From positions 62,001 to 126,000 of the forward strand of contig NZ_AP024401.1 in NCBI RefSeq assembly GCF_019669085.1: a DNA stretch of 64,000 nucleotides. Reading direction: 5' to 3'. The stretch is from Borrelia sp. HM (GTDB lineage Bacteria; Spirochaetota; Spirochaetia; Borreliales; Borreliaceae). The notes under the pieces are model-generated. The model worked only from the letters and a program-made list of their open reading frames with translations, had not been told where the DNA came from and ran no database searches. Below, one piece after another: positions 18,692-27,478 of the stretch. Within the stretch, counting starts at the first letter, position 1. Every line of letters starts with the position of its first letter. Both the position numbers and the translations under genes were made by a program.

Positions 18692-19537
18692 TTGGGTATT
18701 TTTGAAAAGATAAAGAATTTATTTATAAATAAGGAAAAAACACGAACATTTGAAAATTTAGAAGATATTCTATTAGAAGCAGATATTAAAAATAATATAG
18801 TGATTGAAATAACAGAATATATAAAAAAAATTAAGGTCAAAGACGAAAAAGAAATACTCATCAAACTAAAAGACTTTTTAAAAAGTTATATCAATCAACA
18901 AAAACTCAATTTAGATAGTAATAGATTAAATATTTTATTAATAATTGGGGTAAATGGAGTTGGTAAAACTTCAAGCATCATCAAGCTTGCAAACAAATTA
19001 AAAAATGAAGGAAAAAATGTGTTAATAGCTGCAGCAGATACATTTAGAGCAGCAGCTATTGAACAGCTCAAAATACAAAGTGAAAAAATTGGAATTAAAG
19101 TCATATCTCAAAATCAAGGAAGTGACGCATCATCAGTAATATTTGATAGTATTGCAAGTGCAAAAGCAAAAAACTATGACATATTAATAATTGATACAGC
19201 AGGAAGGCTTCAAAATAAAGCAAACTTAATCAAAGAACTTCAAAAAATGGACAATGTAATTAAAAAGCAAATAGCAGAAACAAATGTTAACTATAAAAAA
19301 ATATTAGTAATAGACTCTATTTCTGGGAAAAATGTAAACAATCAAACAGAAATATTTAATCAAGCAATAGAAATTGATGGAATCATAGCTACAAAATTTG
19401 ATTCATCATCTAGAGCCGGTGGAATAATAAATATTTCAAAACTATTTAACAAACCAATATATTTTTTTACATTTGGAGAACAATTAGAACATATCAAAGA
19501 ATTTAACATTGATGATTACTTCAATAAGTTGCTATGA
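18692..19537 (+). CDS. ftsY: Signal recognition particle receptor FtsY
   Basis: The 281-residue SRP GTPase has a short N domain and the G domain, without the acidic A domain of E. coli FtsY. Motifs are GVNGVGKTSSI (G1), DTFRAAAIEQL, DTAGRLQNKANL (G3), TKFDSSSRAGG (G4/closing loop, usually TKLDGTAKGG) and VIDSISGKN. TTG 18692 is chosen because AGGAG (18677-18681) lies ten bases before it and the product begins MGIFEKI like other short FtsY proteins; the ATG at 18683 sits only one base after the same Shine-Dalgarno. It docks SRP-ribosome complexes at the membrane. It overlaps the next gene by ATGA. Confidence 0.92.
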   Translation: MGIFEKIKNLFINKEKTRTFENLEDILLEADIKNNIVIEITEYIKKIKVKDEKEILIKLKDFLKSYINQQKLNLDSNRLNILLIIGVNGVGKTSSIIKLANKLKNEGKNVLIAAADTFRAAAIEQLKIQSEKIGIKVISQNQGSDASSVIFDSIASAKAKNYDILIIDTAGRLQNKANLIKELQKMDNVIKKQIAETNVNYKKILVIDSISGKNVNNQTEIFNQAIEIDGIIATKFDSSSRAGGIINISKLFNKPIYFFTFGEQLEHIKEFNIDDYFNKLL

Positions 19538-20601
19538 CAAAAAAAATATTAATCCTATTTTTTATAATATTTCTAACATCAACCGCATATGGACAAAGCT
19601 ACTTCATATCTGATGTATTTTTCAATAAATATCAGGAAATATATGAAGTCCCACAAACAGGATTTTATATCGAATATACAAAAATCAATGAAATTGAAAA
19701 ATTTAGTCTCTTTAAAGACTCAAAACTTATTAAATATAAAACACAAGAAACAATAGAAGATAAAAAAAAGTTAATATTCTATAATGCAAAAGACATTAAA
19801 ACAAAAGAAGAAATTTTTGATAACTTAAATAATAAAATACAAGAAATACAATACAGTCCCAAAGGAACAATCCTTGAATCTGTAGCTTATTTTTATGAAA
19901 AAAATGATTTGGTTTATAAAGAAATCAAAATTTTAAACCAAAAACCAAAAAGAATACAATATACAAAAGACATTAATGGTAAACTTTTAAAAATAGCAGG
20001 TTCAAACCTTCAAGTTTGGAATTACGGAATTGATGGAGAAATAAAATCAATATATTTTGACATCAACAAATCAAAAATAATAAAAGTACTCCATTATGAT
20101 GAAAAAAAAAGACATTTAAAAAGCATTAGACTAGATAATAGCAAAATAAAATCTAAAGAAAAAAATAACTACATAAATGACGATGAAAGAATAAATACGA
20201 TAGAAGAGGACGACATAAAAACCATATCAACATATAAAGGACATAATTTAATTAAAAAAGAAGTATATAAAAATAATAAAATCACAAATTTAAGTAATTT
20301 TGAATATAATGAATCTGGAAATATTATATTGGAAGAAAATATAACTATAAATGAAAATAAAAAAAACTATAGTGTCAAAACAAAATATGAATATAATTCT
20401 GATAATAAATTAACGTTAAAAACAATTTATGAGAATAACTCAATATTATTAAAAAATGAATACTTTAGTGACAATGAATATGAGCAAGAAATATACTATA
20501 ACGGAAATCCTATATTTAAAGTAAAATACAAAAATGATGAAATCATTGAAAAACTCAATAACAATAAAGATATTGCAAGAGACAAAAATGAGATTAGCTA
20601 A
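19534..20601 (+). CDS. Exported protein of unknown function with repeat-like strands
   Basis: The 355-residue protein has a clear signal peptide (about 1-19, STAYGQ). The mature part is very rich in K, N, Y and E and consists of short strands with recurring patterns such as YSPKGTILESV, YNESGNIILEEN and YNSDNKLTLKTI, which recall antitoxin/MORN-like or YD-like hairpin repeats. No enzyme motif is visible. It is coupled to ftsY upstream and overlaps the LolC/E-like permease by 14 bases, so it may be a periplasmic partner of that transporter. This is inference from position only. Confidence 0.7.
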   Translation: MTKKILILFFIIFLTSTAYGQSYFISDVFFNKYQEIYEVPQTGFYIEYTKINEIEKFSLFKDSKLIKYKTQETIEDKKKLIFYNAKDIKTKEEIFDNLNNKIQEIQYSPKGTILESVAYFYEKNDLVYKEIKILNQKPKRIQYTKDINGKLLKIAGSNLQVWNYGIDGEIKSIYFDINKSKIIKVLHYDEKKRHLKSIRLDNSKIKSKEKNNYINDDERINTIEEDDIKTISTYKGHNLIKKEVYKNNKITNLSNFEYNESGNIILEENITINENKKNYSVKTKYEYNSDNKLTLKTIYENNSILLKNEYFSDNEYEQEIYYNGNPIFKVKYKNDEIIEKLNNNKDIARDKNEIS

Positions 20602-21835
20602 ATTTTTATTGAAAAGACTAATACTAGATGAACAAAATAGCTTATCACTTACAATTGTAATAATCTTAAGCATAATAATTGGACAAATCATTATTATTGT
20701 AATAATATCTATAATGAATGGTTTGCAAAATGACTTTTTCATAAGTATGTCCACACTAGAAAGTGGTAATTTAAAAATTGAAAGCAAATTAAGCGAGCAA
20801 GATCTCAATACACTTAAAAAGATTAAAGAAATAATCCAAATAAACAAAATTTATGAAACACAAGGAATTGGGATTGAAGACTATTATTCCCCAAGTATCT
20901 TAAATATTATTGCACTTGACACAAAAGATATTATAAAAGATAAAAACTTTATTCTACTAACTGATCTCTCAGAATCAAAACTCCAACTTAATGATAATGA
21001 AATTATTATAGGAGATGTATTATCCTACAATTTAGGACTATTTGAAGGAGATAAAATAGGATTAATATTAAGTGATGAAATACAAAATTTACAAACATTA
21101 ACAAAAAAAATAAAATACTTTGAAATAAAAGCCATCTTTAAGAGCAAGTATGCCAAAATAAATGAATCTACAGTATTTATGAATATAAACTATTTTTACA
21201 AAAATAAAATTATAAAAGATACAAATATCAACTATCAAGTCAAAACACAAAGCTTATATCCTAGTAAAAAACTAATAGAGCAAATAAAAAATATCAATCC
21301 AAACATTAAATTTAAATCTTGGAATGAATATAACAAAGAATTTTATAAAACACTAAAAATAGAAAGAAATACAATGTTAATCATCTTAACAAGCATATTT
21401 CTTGTCATTGCTGTTAACACATATTATTTACAAAAAAGAATAATAATAAACAAGAATAAAGCAATTGCAATTCTATTATGCTTAGGCACCAAATCAAAAA
21501 AAATCAGACAAGTCTTTTTAATGCATTCAGTAATAATTTGTATACTAGGAGGAGTTATTGGATTAATTTCAGGTGTTATAATATCTTTAAATATTAATGA
21601 AATTCTATATGTAATAGATATTATAATTAACAGCCTGATCAAAGCTATAAATTATCTATTAAAATGCAAACTAGAAAATGTTGAAATAAAAATAGTAAAA
21701 AATATAATTACACCTAAAATATTCATCAATGATTTAATATCAACGCTATTTTTTGTTTGTTTGTTTACAATATGCTCAAGTCTAAAGGTAACAAAAAAGA
21801 TCAAATATATTGACAATATAAATGGAGCAACATAA
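20588..21835 (+). CDS. FtsX/LolC-E-type ABC transporter permease (first of two)
   Basis: The 415-residue protein has one N-terminal membrane segment (about 22-45), a large periplasmic MacB-PCD-like domain (about 50-255) and three C-terminal segments (about 262-285, 312-345, 375-400), the LolC/LolE plan. ATG 20588 is chosen because MRLAKFLLKRLI is the typical amphipathic entry to such permeases; an in-frame start at 20534 would add 18 unlikely residues. Together with the following ATPase and second permease it would extract lipoproteins from the inner membrane, important in a spirochaete with very many lipoproteins. Confidence 0.85.
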   Translation: MRLAKFLLKRLILDEQNSLSLTIVIILSIIIGQIIIIVIISIMNGLQNDFFISMSTLESGNLKIESKLSEQDLNTLKKIKEIIQINKIYETQGIGIEDYYSPSILNIIALDTKDIIKDKNFILLTDLSESKLQLNDNEIIIGDVLSYNLGLFEGDKIGLILSDEIQNLQTLTKKIKYFEIKAIFKSKYAKINESTVFMNINYFYKNKIIKDTNINYQVKTQSLYPSKKLIEQIKNINPNIKFKSWNEYNKEFYKTLKIERNTMLIILTSIFLVIAVNTYYLQKRIIINKNKAIAILLCLGTKSKKIRQVFLMHSVIICILGGVIGLISGVIISLNINEILYVIDIIINSLIKAINYLLKCKLENVEIKIVKNIITPKIFINDLISTLFFVCLFTICSSLKVTKKIKYIDNINGAT

Positions 21836-22516
21836 ATGGAAAACATACTATGTATCAAGAAAGTTCATAAAACATATACTAAAAATAAAACAAAAATAAA
21901 AGTAATAGAAAATTTAGATTTAAATGTAAAAAGTGGAGATTTTATTTCAATTCAAGGTAAAAGCGGATGTGGGAAATCAACTCTTTTTAACATAATATCA
22001 GGAATTGATAAAGTAGATTCAGGAGATATCATCTCATGTGGAATATCTTTAAAAGATGCAAGCGAGAAAACATTAAGTTTATATAAAAATAAAAAAATAG
22101 GTCTTGTTTTTCAAAATCACAATTTAATTGACGAGTTTAATGTACTTGAAAACATTATCCTACCTAAAATAATTGAAGGTCAAGATGATTTAAAAACAAT
22201 AAATCAAAAAGCAATAAATCTAATGAAAATATTAGAAATAGATACAAGAGTAGAACATTACCCTTCAGAACTATCAGGAGGAGAATCACAAAGAGCAGCT
22301 ATTGCAAGAGCTTTAATTAATGAACCAAATATAATCTTATGCGATGAACCCACTGGTAATCTGGATGTTAAGACTGCCAAAACTGTAGAATCTCTATTAA
22401 TAAACACAGCCAAAAAATTTGGTAAAACACTAATTTTAGTTAGTCATAATCCAGAATTTTCTAACAAAGCAGATATAAAATATGAACTTAAAGAAAAAAG
22501 ACTAAATAGAATATGA
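21836..22516 (+). CDS. lolD: Lipoprotein-releasing-type ABC ATPase (LolD/MacB family)
   Basis: The 226-residue ATPase has Walker A GKSGCGKST (about 43-51), Q-loop FQNHNLIDEF, signature ELSGGESQRAAIARAL (about 139-154), Walker B LCDEPTGNLD and H-switch LVSHNPEF. LSGGE and NLD match the LolD/FtsE/MacB subgroup. Its ATG follows the permease stop directly, and the next permease overlaps by four bases, so the three subunits are made in a fixed ratio. Confidence 0.93.
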   Translation: MENILCIKKVHKTYTKNKTKIKVIENLDLNVKSGDFISIQGKSGCGKSTLFNIISGIDKVDSGDIISCGISLKDASEKTLSLYKNKKIGLVFQNHNLIDEFNVLENIILPKIIEGQDDLKTINQKAINLMKILEIDTRVEHYPSELSGGESQRAAIARALINEPNIILCDEPTGNLDVKTAKTVESLLINTAKKFGKTLILVSHNPEFSNKADIKYELKEKRLNRI

Positions 22517-23766
22517 GTCATTCAAATATTAAAGCACTTATAAAAATAGCATACATAATTTTTATAAACTCAAAAAACAAAAAAGCCCTAATTGGCTCTG
22601 GGATATCTTTAAGTTTAGTCATGATTCCTTTAATTATTGTTTATTACATGTCAAGCAATATCATGAATTCTACAATAGACAAATACATTGAAAATGAAGG
22701 ATTTTCCGTACAAATCGAATATAATGAACCTCAAAAAGATGAACAACTGCGAACTAAATTAGAAGAATTCAAAAAAGAATACAAACAAGATGAATTAAAA
22801 TATTTTTTTGAAAGAAGAACTTATGGAATAATAGGAAATAAAAAAAAACAAGGTGTACTAATAAGAGCAATAGAAAATAAATTTATTGATGAGAATAAGA
22901 ACATAAAATTCATAGATGGCAAAAAAAGATTTCAAAAAAATGAAATCCTAATATCAAAACAAATAAAAGATAAACTTAATTTACATATTAATCAATCTAT
23001 TTACCTTGTAGTGGCAAATACTAAACATCAAAAGATATTTCCAAATGCAAAGCTATTTAACATAGCTGGAATTATCGAAACAGGAATAAGAGAAATTGAC
23101 AAAAATTTAGTTTTCATTTTACTAAAAGATTCAAACATAATGTCAAAAGAATTTTCTAAAAGCATAATTGGGATTTCTACTAGAAATAATACTAAAGAAA
23201 AAACTGATAATCTAAAAAAAGATATTGAAAAAGAATTCAAAGAATACAAAATAAAAACATTTTATGAGCTTTATTTAAATAAATATGTAAACTTAGATAT
23301 CAGCAAAAAACTTTTAATATTTATTATGGCACTTATTGTAATATTCGCAAGTATTAATATATCTTCATCTCTTTGCATGTTAATACTTGAAAATAAAAAG
23401 AAAATTGCAATATTTAAGTCAATTGGAATGAGCAATTTAAGTCTAAAACTAATATTCATATTCATAGCATTTGTTTTAAGTTCAACATTTTGTATGATAG
23501 GCATAATGATTGGTAATTACATAACTATTAATATAGAACATTTCATCAACACAATAGATATTATTATCAATACAATTTTAAAAATATTTGGAGCTGAGAA
23601 TACAGAAATTTTAAACTATGATTATTATATATCTGAATTTAATATTAAAATAAGTTTAAAATTTAGCTTAATCATTCTATTATCTTACACATTAATTAGC
23701 ATTACAACAACACTAATTCCTTTAAATATTATTTCAAAACTTAAAGAAAAAGAAATTTTAAAATAG
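22513..23766 (+). CDS. FtsX/LolC-E-type ABC transporter permease (second)
   Basis: The 417-residue protein has one N-terminal membrane segment (about 27-50), a periplasmic domain (about 55-265) and three C-terminal segments (about 272-298, 318-345 and 375-405). The segment KKIAIFKSIGMSNLSLKLIF is the FtsX-type coupling region and is equivalent to NKAIAILLCLGTKSKKI in the first permease. Having two different permeases with one ATPase is the LolCDE arrangement rather than the LolFD or MacB one. Substrate assignment rests on family and context. Confidence 0.85.
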   Translation: MSHSNIKALIKIAYIIFINSKNKKALIGSGISLSLVMIPLIIVYYMSSNIMNSTIDKYIENEGFSVQIEYNEPQKDEQLRTKLEEFKKEYKQDELKYFFERRTYGIIGNKKKQGVLIRAIENKFIDENKNIKFIDGKKRFQKNEILISKQIKDKLNLHINQSIYLVVANTKHQKIFPNAKLFNIAGIIETGIREIDKNLVFILLKDSNIMSKEFSKSIIGISTRNNTKEKTDNLKKDIEKEFKEYKIKTFYELYLNKYVNLDISKKLLIFIMALIVIFASINISSSLCMLILENKKKIAIFKSIGMSNLSLKLIFIFIAFVLSSTFCMIGIMIGNYITINIEHFINTIDIIINTILKIFGAENTEILNYDYYISEFNIKISLKFSLIILLSYTLISITTTLIPLNIISKLKEKEILK

Positions 23767-23806
23767 ATTAAACTTTTTTTTGTTTTTTATAACGATAATA
23801 CTCAGA

Positions 23807-25099
23807 CTATCTTGTAAAAACATTCAAAATCTTAATAAAAGATAACTCTTCTTGAATATTTGGATAAATCTCTTTTGGAAAAACAGTCTTTAATGCAAAA
23901 CTCTGCCTAGAGTAAGGTTTAAGAAAAGAGTTGGAATCAGAAATCAACTTGCGTCGCAAAGTCCTAATAATTTGACTATCCTTTGTAAAATAAGCTAACT
24001 CAATTTCTAAATATTTAACAGTATCTTTTAAATTATTGTAAACTTCTATAAAAGAATTAGCTTCATAAATTCCAAAATCTTCATTAAAATAATTTCCAAG
24101 ATATTTAAATTTCAAAACTGAAGAACTTGTTTCTAAATCAACATTATAAATGTTATTATCTTCATCAAAAAATTCAATTGAAGTTATATTAAGAACCATC
24201 TTTTTAGGATGTCCCTTAATATCTTTAGCAATATTGTATGTAAAATCAATTGGTACATAAACACCTTTACGCCACTGATTATGAAAATCACTTATCTTTT
24301 CAAACACCTTATTTAAAATAGGTTTTCCTAAATCATCATAAACAGTAATACTATAAGAAATTTTTTTAATAGGTTTTTTAAATGAAATAACTCCTGCCTT
24401 TAGTTGATAAGTATGTGCATCCTCAAAAACCAGCACCTTAGCATCTTCAACTTCAACACTATATAAAGCATAAGGCTTTGCAAAAATATCAGCAGACTCA
24501 ACTATTAAATCAGTCATCCTTGTAACTGAAGGCAAACCTTGAACCATAGTTTCTTGAATTTTAATATTGCTTACTTTACTTAAATCTTTGTAATAACCAA
24601 CAATAAAAGGCATCACTACTGTATATGTAATTAACGAAATAATAGCTATTAATATAAAATTTAACAATAATCTTAATAATTTATGTTTTAACTTTCCAGC
24701 TTTATCATAAGCTATTAAATCAAGACTATTTACTATCCCAAATTCTCTAGCCTGTAAACTTAAATGAATCAACCTTTTATCTACACCTTTACTATATATT
24801 CTTTTTACAAGCTTTCTATAAAAACTAAAAAACGAAAAAAAAATGGAATTACTATGAAGAGAATATAAATACACAGTATCAAGCTCTCTTAAAGAATCAT
24901 TCAATTTTCCTATTTTCTCTAATTGCTTAGCCCTATCATATACCTTATAAAAATACATCTCGATATTCTCAATATCAGCATCCGAGATATCTGCTTTTTC
25001 AATAATGTCCTTTACATATTTTTCTTTTATAATCTTATTCTTGTATTTAGAAAGCTTAGATAAATAAATTTTAATTCTTTCTTCAGAAGTTTTATTCAT
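23807..25099 (-). CDS. Single-pass membrane protein, unrecognised
   Basis: The 430-residue protein has a helical cytoplasmic part (1-140, TPR-like around YDRAKQLEKIGKLNDSLREL), one membrane segment (about 140-163) and a beta-rich extracytoplasmic part (about 170-430) with patterns such as LYSVEVEDAKVLVFEDAH and YLEIELAYFTKDSQI that resemble FxLYD-like Ig folds. I do not recognise the family. It overlaps the upstream 105-residue gene by eight bases and converges on the Lol genes. Confidence 0.7.
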   Translation of the reverse strand: MNKTSEERIKIYLSKLSKYKNKIIKEKYVKDIIEKADISDADIENIEMYFYKVYDRAKQLEKIGKLNDSLRELDTVYLYSLHSNSIFFSFFSFYRKLVKRIYSKGVDKRLIHLSLQAREFGIVNSLDLIAYDKAGKLKHKLLRLLLNFILIAIISLITYTVVMPFIVGYYKDLSKVSNIKIQETMVQGLPSVTRMTDLIVESADIFAKPYALYSVEVEDAKVLVFEDAHTYQLKAGVISFKKPIKKISYSITVYDDLGKPILNKVFEKISDFHNQWRKGVYVPIDFTYNIAKDIKGHPKKMVLNITSIEFFDEDNNIYNVDLETSSSVLKFKYLGNYFNEDFGIYEANSFIEVYNNLKDTVKYLEIELAYFTKDSQIIRTLRRKLISDSNSFLKPYSRQSFALKTVFPKEIYPNIQEELSFIKILNVFTR

Positions 25100-25409
25100 T
25101 ATCCTCTAGTTCATCAACTTTTTTTAAAAGCCAATAAGCAATATTTTTAGCAGTATCTTTTGTAATAGAAATTCCAACAAAAGAATTTATTAAAATTATC
25201 TTTTCTTTAGAACCCTTAAGATCTTTAGAAATTTCTTCTAAAACACCTTCTTTAGTTTTAGTATAAACAATTTCTTCAGGGATTTCTGTAGACTCAAAAA
25301 CAAGATCACAAAAAATTTCACCAGTATTAGTTACATTACCATAAATATTATTAACAGGTACCAATTTATAATCTTCGGCTTTTTCAAACCTATAAATTAT
25401 TTCTTTCAT
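25092..25409 (-). CDS. Small conserved protein of unknown function, likely leaderless
   Basis: The 105-residue soluble acidic protein has no signal peptide or known motif. It has no Shine-Dalgarno, and a perfect extended -10 (TGCTATAAT) ends seven bases before the ATG, so transcription should start at or very near the A of the start codon. It is translated ahead of, and overlaps, the membrane-protein gene downstream, which makes a joint function likely. The position recalls BB0083. Confidence 0.7.
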   Translation of the reverse strand: MKEIIYRFEKAEDYKLVPVNNIYGNVTNTGEIFCDLVFESTEIPEEIVYTKTKEGVLEEISKDLKGSKEKIILINSFVGISITKDTAKNIAYWLLKKVDELEDNE

Positions 25410-25416
25410 AAAACGA

Positions 25417-25425
25417 ATTATAGCA
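25417..25425 (-). promoter_or_regulatory. Extended -10 promoter abutting the start codon
   Basis: The minus strand reads TGCTATAAT, then seven bases, then ATG at 25409. The spacing predicts a leaderless mRNA. Confidence 0.5.
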
Positions 25426-25559
25426 TAAACATATCCTGAAAAGATAAAAGCTTAAAATATTATGATTATAAAACATAAATTTAAGAAAAGAATAAAAACT
25501 AAGATTATAAAATTATAAAATAAAGAAATTATTATCCATACATGAACATAAAAAAATAA

Positions 25560-25568
25560 TGGTATAAT
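25560..25568 (+). promoter_or_regulatory. Extended -10 promoter for sufS
   Basis: TGGTATAAT lies 44 bases before the sufS ATG. No good -35 is visible at the right distance. Confidence 0.5.
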
Positions 25569-25612
25569 TTTTATAATAAAAATCTTCTATAAAAAGCAAA
25601 GAGTACCAAAAA

Positions 25613-26881
25613 ATGAATTTTAATCCTTTAAAATATAAAAATGAAAAAGTAAACTATCTAAGAAAGGATTTTCCCATTCTAAACAAAACTATTCATAATA
25701 AAAAACTAATTTATTTTGACAATGCTTCAACTTCTCAAAAACCAAAAATCGTTATTTCATCTGTAGCTCAATACTACGAAAACTATAATGCAAATGTTCA
25801 CAGAAGCGGTCATGAACTTACAATACAATCCAGCTTAAAAGTAGAAGAAACAAGAGAAATTGTAAAAAGATTTATTAACGCACAATCTTGTACAAACATA
25901 ATATTTAATTCTGGAACAACAGATGGAATAAATACAGTAGCAAATTCATTACTATTTTCAAAAATTTTAAAAGAAAAAGATGAAATCATCTTAACAACAT
26001 TAGAACACAATAGCAATTTACTTCCTTGGATAAATATTGCGAAATTTTTAAATTTAAATATTAAACTTGCAAAATTTAATGAAATGGGCATTATTCACCC
26101 AGAACAAATAAAAAACTTAATTACAAATAAAACAAAAATGATTGCCATATCTGGCATAAGTAATATATTAGGAACTACACAAGACTTAGAAGCAATTGGA
26201 AAAATTGCCAAAGATAACAAAATTATTCTATTTGTAGATGCGGCACAAATGGCACCACATATGAACATAGACGTAAATAAAATAAACTGTGATTTTTTAG
26301 TATTCTCAGGACACAAAATGCTTGCTCCAACAGGAATTGGAGTATTATACATATCAGAAAAAATCATAAACAAACTTAATAGTTCCAAACTAGGAGGCAA
26401 TGCCATAGAAAATATTTTTATAGAAAATGGAAAGATTAATTTTAAAACCCTTGGATCTCCAAATAAATTTGAATCAGGAACACCAAATATTGCAGGCATA
26501 ATTGGTCTTGGAAAGGCAATAGAATACATTAATAATATTTCAATGGAATTTATTAAAGAATACGATAAAGAACTAATTGAATATTGCGTTGCAAAATTAC
26601 AAGAAATTGATGAAGTTGAATTTGTTATAAATCAAAATATAAAAAGAAAATCAATAATATCATTCACAATAAAAGATATACACTCCCATGATGTTGAAAC
26701 ATATCTTGACACGATGGGAATTGCAATTAGAGCAGGAAAAAGTTGCGCATACATGGCATTTTTATCAGAACATATCAAAAAAGATCATTTATTAAGAATT
26801 AGCTTTTATTTCTATAATACAAAAGAAGAAATTGATACTTTTATATCTTGCCTAAAGAGAACCATAAAAGCCTTTTATTAA
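25613..26881 (+). CDS. sufS: Cysteine desulfurase, SufS/CsdA group
   Basis: This 422-residue PLP enzyme takes sulfur from cysteine as a persulfide for Fe-S clusters or thiolated tRNA. It has the PLP lysine in FSGHKMLAPTGIG (about 232-244), DNASTSQKP near the N-terminus, and the persulfide Cys in RAGKSCAYM, where most SufS proteins have RAGHHCAQ. RAG places it in group II. The partner sufU lies 160 bases downstream. No SufB, C or D genes are in the window. The AT-rich stem 26892-26910 after the gene may be a weak terminator. Confidence 0.9.
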   Translation: MNFNPLKYKNEKVNYLRKDFPILNKTIHNKKLIYFDNASTSQKPKIVISSVAQYYENYNANVHRSGHELTIQSSLKVEETREIVKRFINAQSCTNIIFNSGTTDGINTVANSLLFSKILKEKDEIILTTLEHNSNLLPWINIAKFLNLNIKLAKFNEMGIIHPEQIKNLITNKTKMIAISGISNILGTTQDLEAIGKIAKDNKIILFVDAAQMAPHMNIDVNKINCDFLVFSGHKMLAPTGIGVLYISEKIINKLNSSKLGGNAIENIFIENGKINFKTLGSPNKFESGTPNIAGIIGLGKAIEYINNISMEFIKEYDKELIEYCVAKLQEIDEVEFVINQNIKRKSIISFTIKDIHSHDVETYLDTMGIAIRAGKSCAYMAFLSEHIKKDHLLRISFYFYNTKEEIDTFISCLKRTIKAFY

Positions 26882-26983
26882 GTATCTATCTTAAAACTTA
26901 AAAAAAGTTTTCAAGTTTTATTATGCATAACATAAAAGGATAATGCTCATAAATTGATCTGTAATATAAATATAAATCTTAAA

Positions 26984-27016
26984 ATTAAATCAACATAAAA
27001 TTATTGTTGATTTAAT
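26984..27016 (+). repeat. 12-bp inverted repeat upstream of sufU
   Basis: Arms 26984-26995 and 27005-27016 pair perfectly around a nine-base loop, ending 25 bases before the sufU ATG. It could be an RNA stem-loop in the leader or an operator. No U-tract follows, so it is unlikely to be a terminator. Confidence 0.6.
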
Positions 27017-27041
27017 CAAACAAACCCCGTAAAATTGAATC

Positions 27042-27452
27042 ATGTTCTCAGAAAAAACAAAAAACGAATTAATAAGACTGAGTAAAATAAATAAGTATTA
27101 TTTTAAAACAGATAATAATAAAAATCAAAACCTAACATACTATCAGTCCAAATGTGGTGATAAAATAGCATTTCAAGTAAAAGAAGATAACGAAAAAATC
27201 AGATTAAAATACAATGCACAAGGATGCATAATACTTTCCTCTAGTGCATATATATTAACCAAATTATGTGACAATCAATCTAGAAAAGCAATACTAAAAT
27301 TCATAATTAAAATAATTAATAAAAACTTTGAAAAAATAGAAGAAATTGATATAAGACTTAAAAATTTTGAAAACTTTTTACATACAAATAGAAAAGATTG
27401 CTTTATGTTACCATACAAAGCTTTAAGTGAAATCCTAAATAATACTAAATAA
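27042..27452 (+). CDS. sufU: SufU/IscU-type iron-sulfur or sulfur-acceptor protein
   Basis: The 136-residue protein has the three conserved cysteines of SufU/IscU in order: YQSKCGDKI (about 39), QGCIILSSSAYIL (about 64) and RKDCFMLPYKAL (about 124-128), each in a recognisable variant of the family motif. SufU-type proteins accept persulfide sulfur from SufS. No Shine-Dalgarno is visible before the ATG. It is separated from sufS by a gap with a stem-loop, so the two may be expressed differently. Confidence 0.8.
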   Translation: MFSEKTKNELIRLSKINKYYFKTDNNKNQNLTYYQSKCGDKIAFQVKEDNEKIRLKYNAQGCIILSSSAYILTKLCDNQSRKAILKFIIKIINKNFEKIEEIDIRLKNFENFLHTNRKDCFMLPYKALSEILNNTK

Positions 27453-27478
27453 CGTCTTAATTTAAAGGAGAATTACAT

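Noticed and set aside
20449-20847. 132-codon open frame on the minus strand across the exported protein and the first Lol permease
   Set aside because: It is antisense to two well-supported genes, is extremely hydrophobic because it mirrors A-rich codons, and has no ribosome site.
26095-26529. 144-codon minus-strand open frame inside sufS
   Set aside because: It is a shadow of the conserved PLP-enzyme coding sequence and has no family features.
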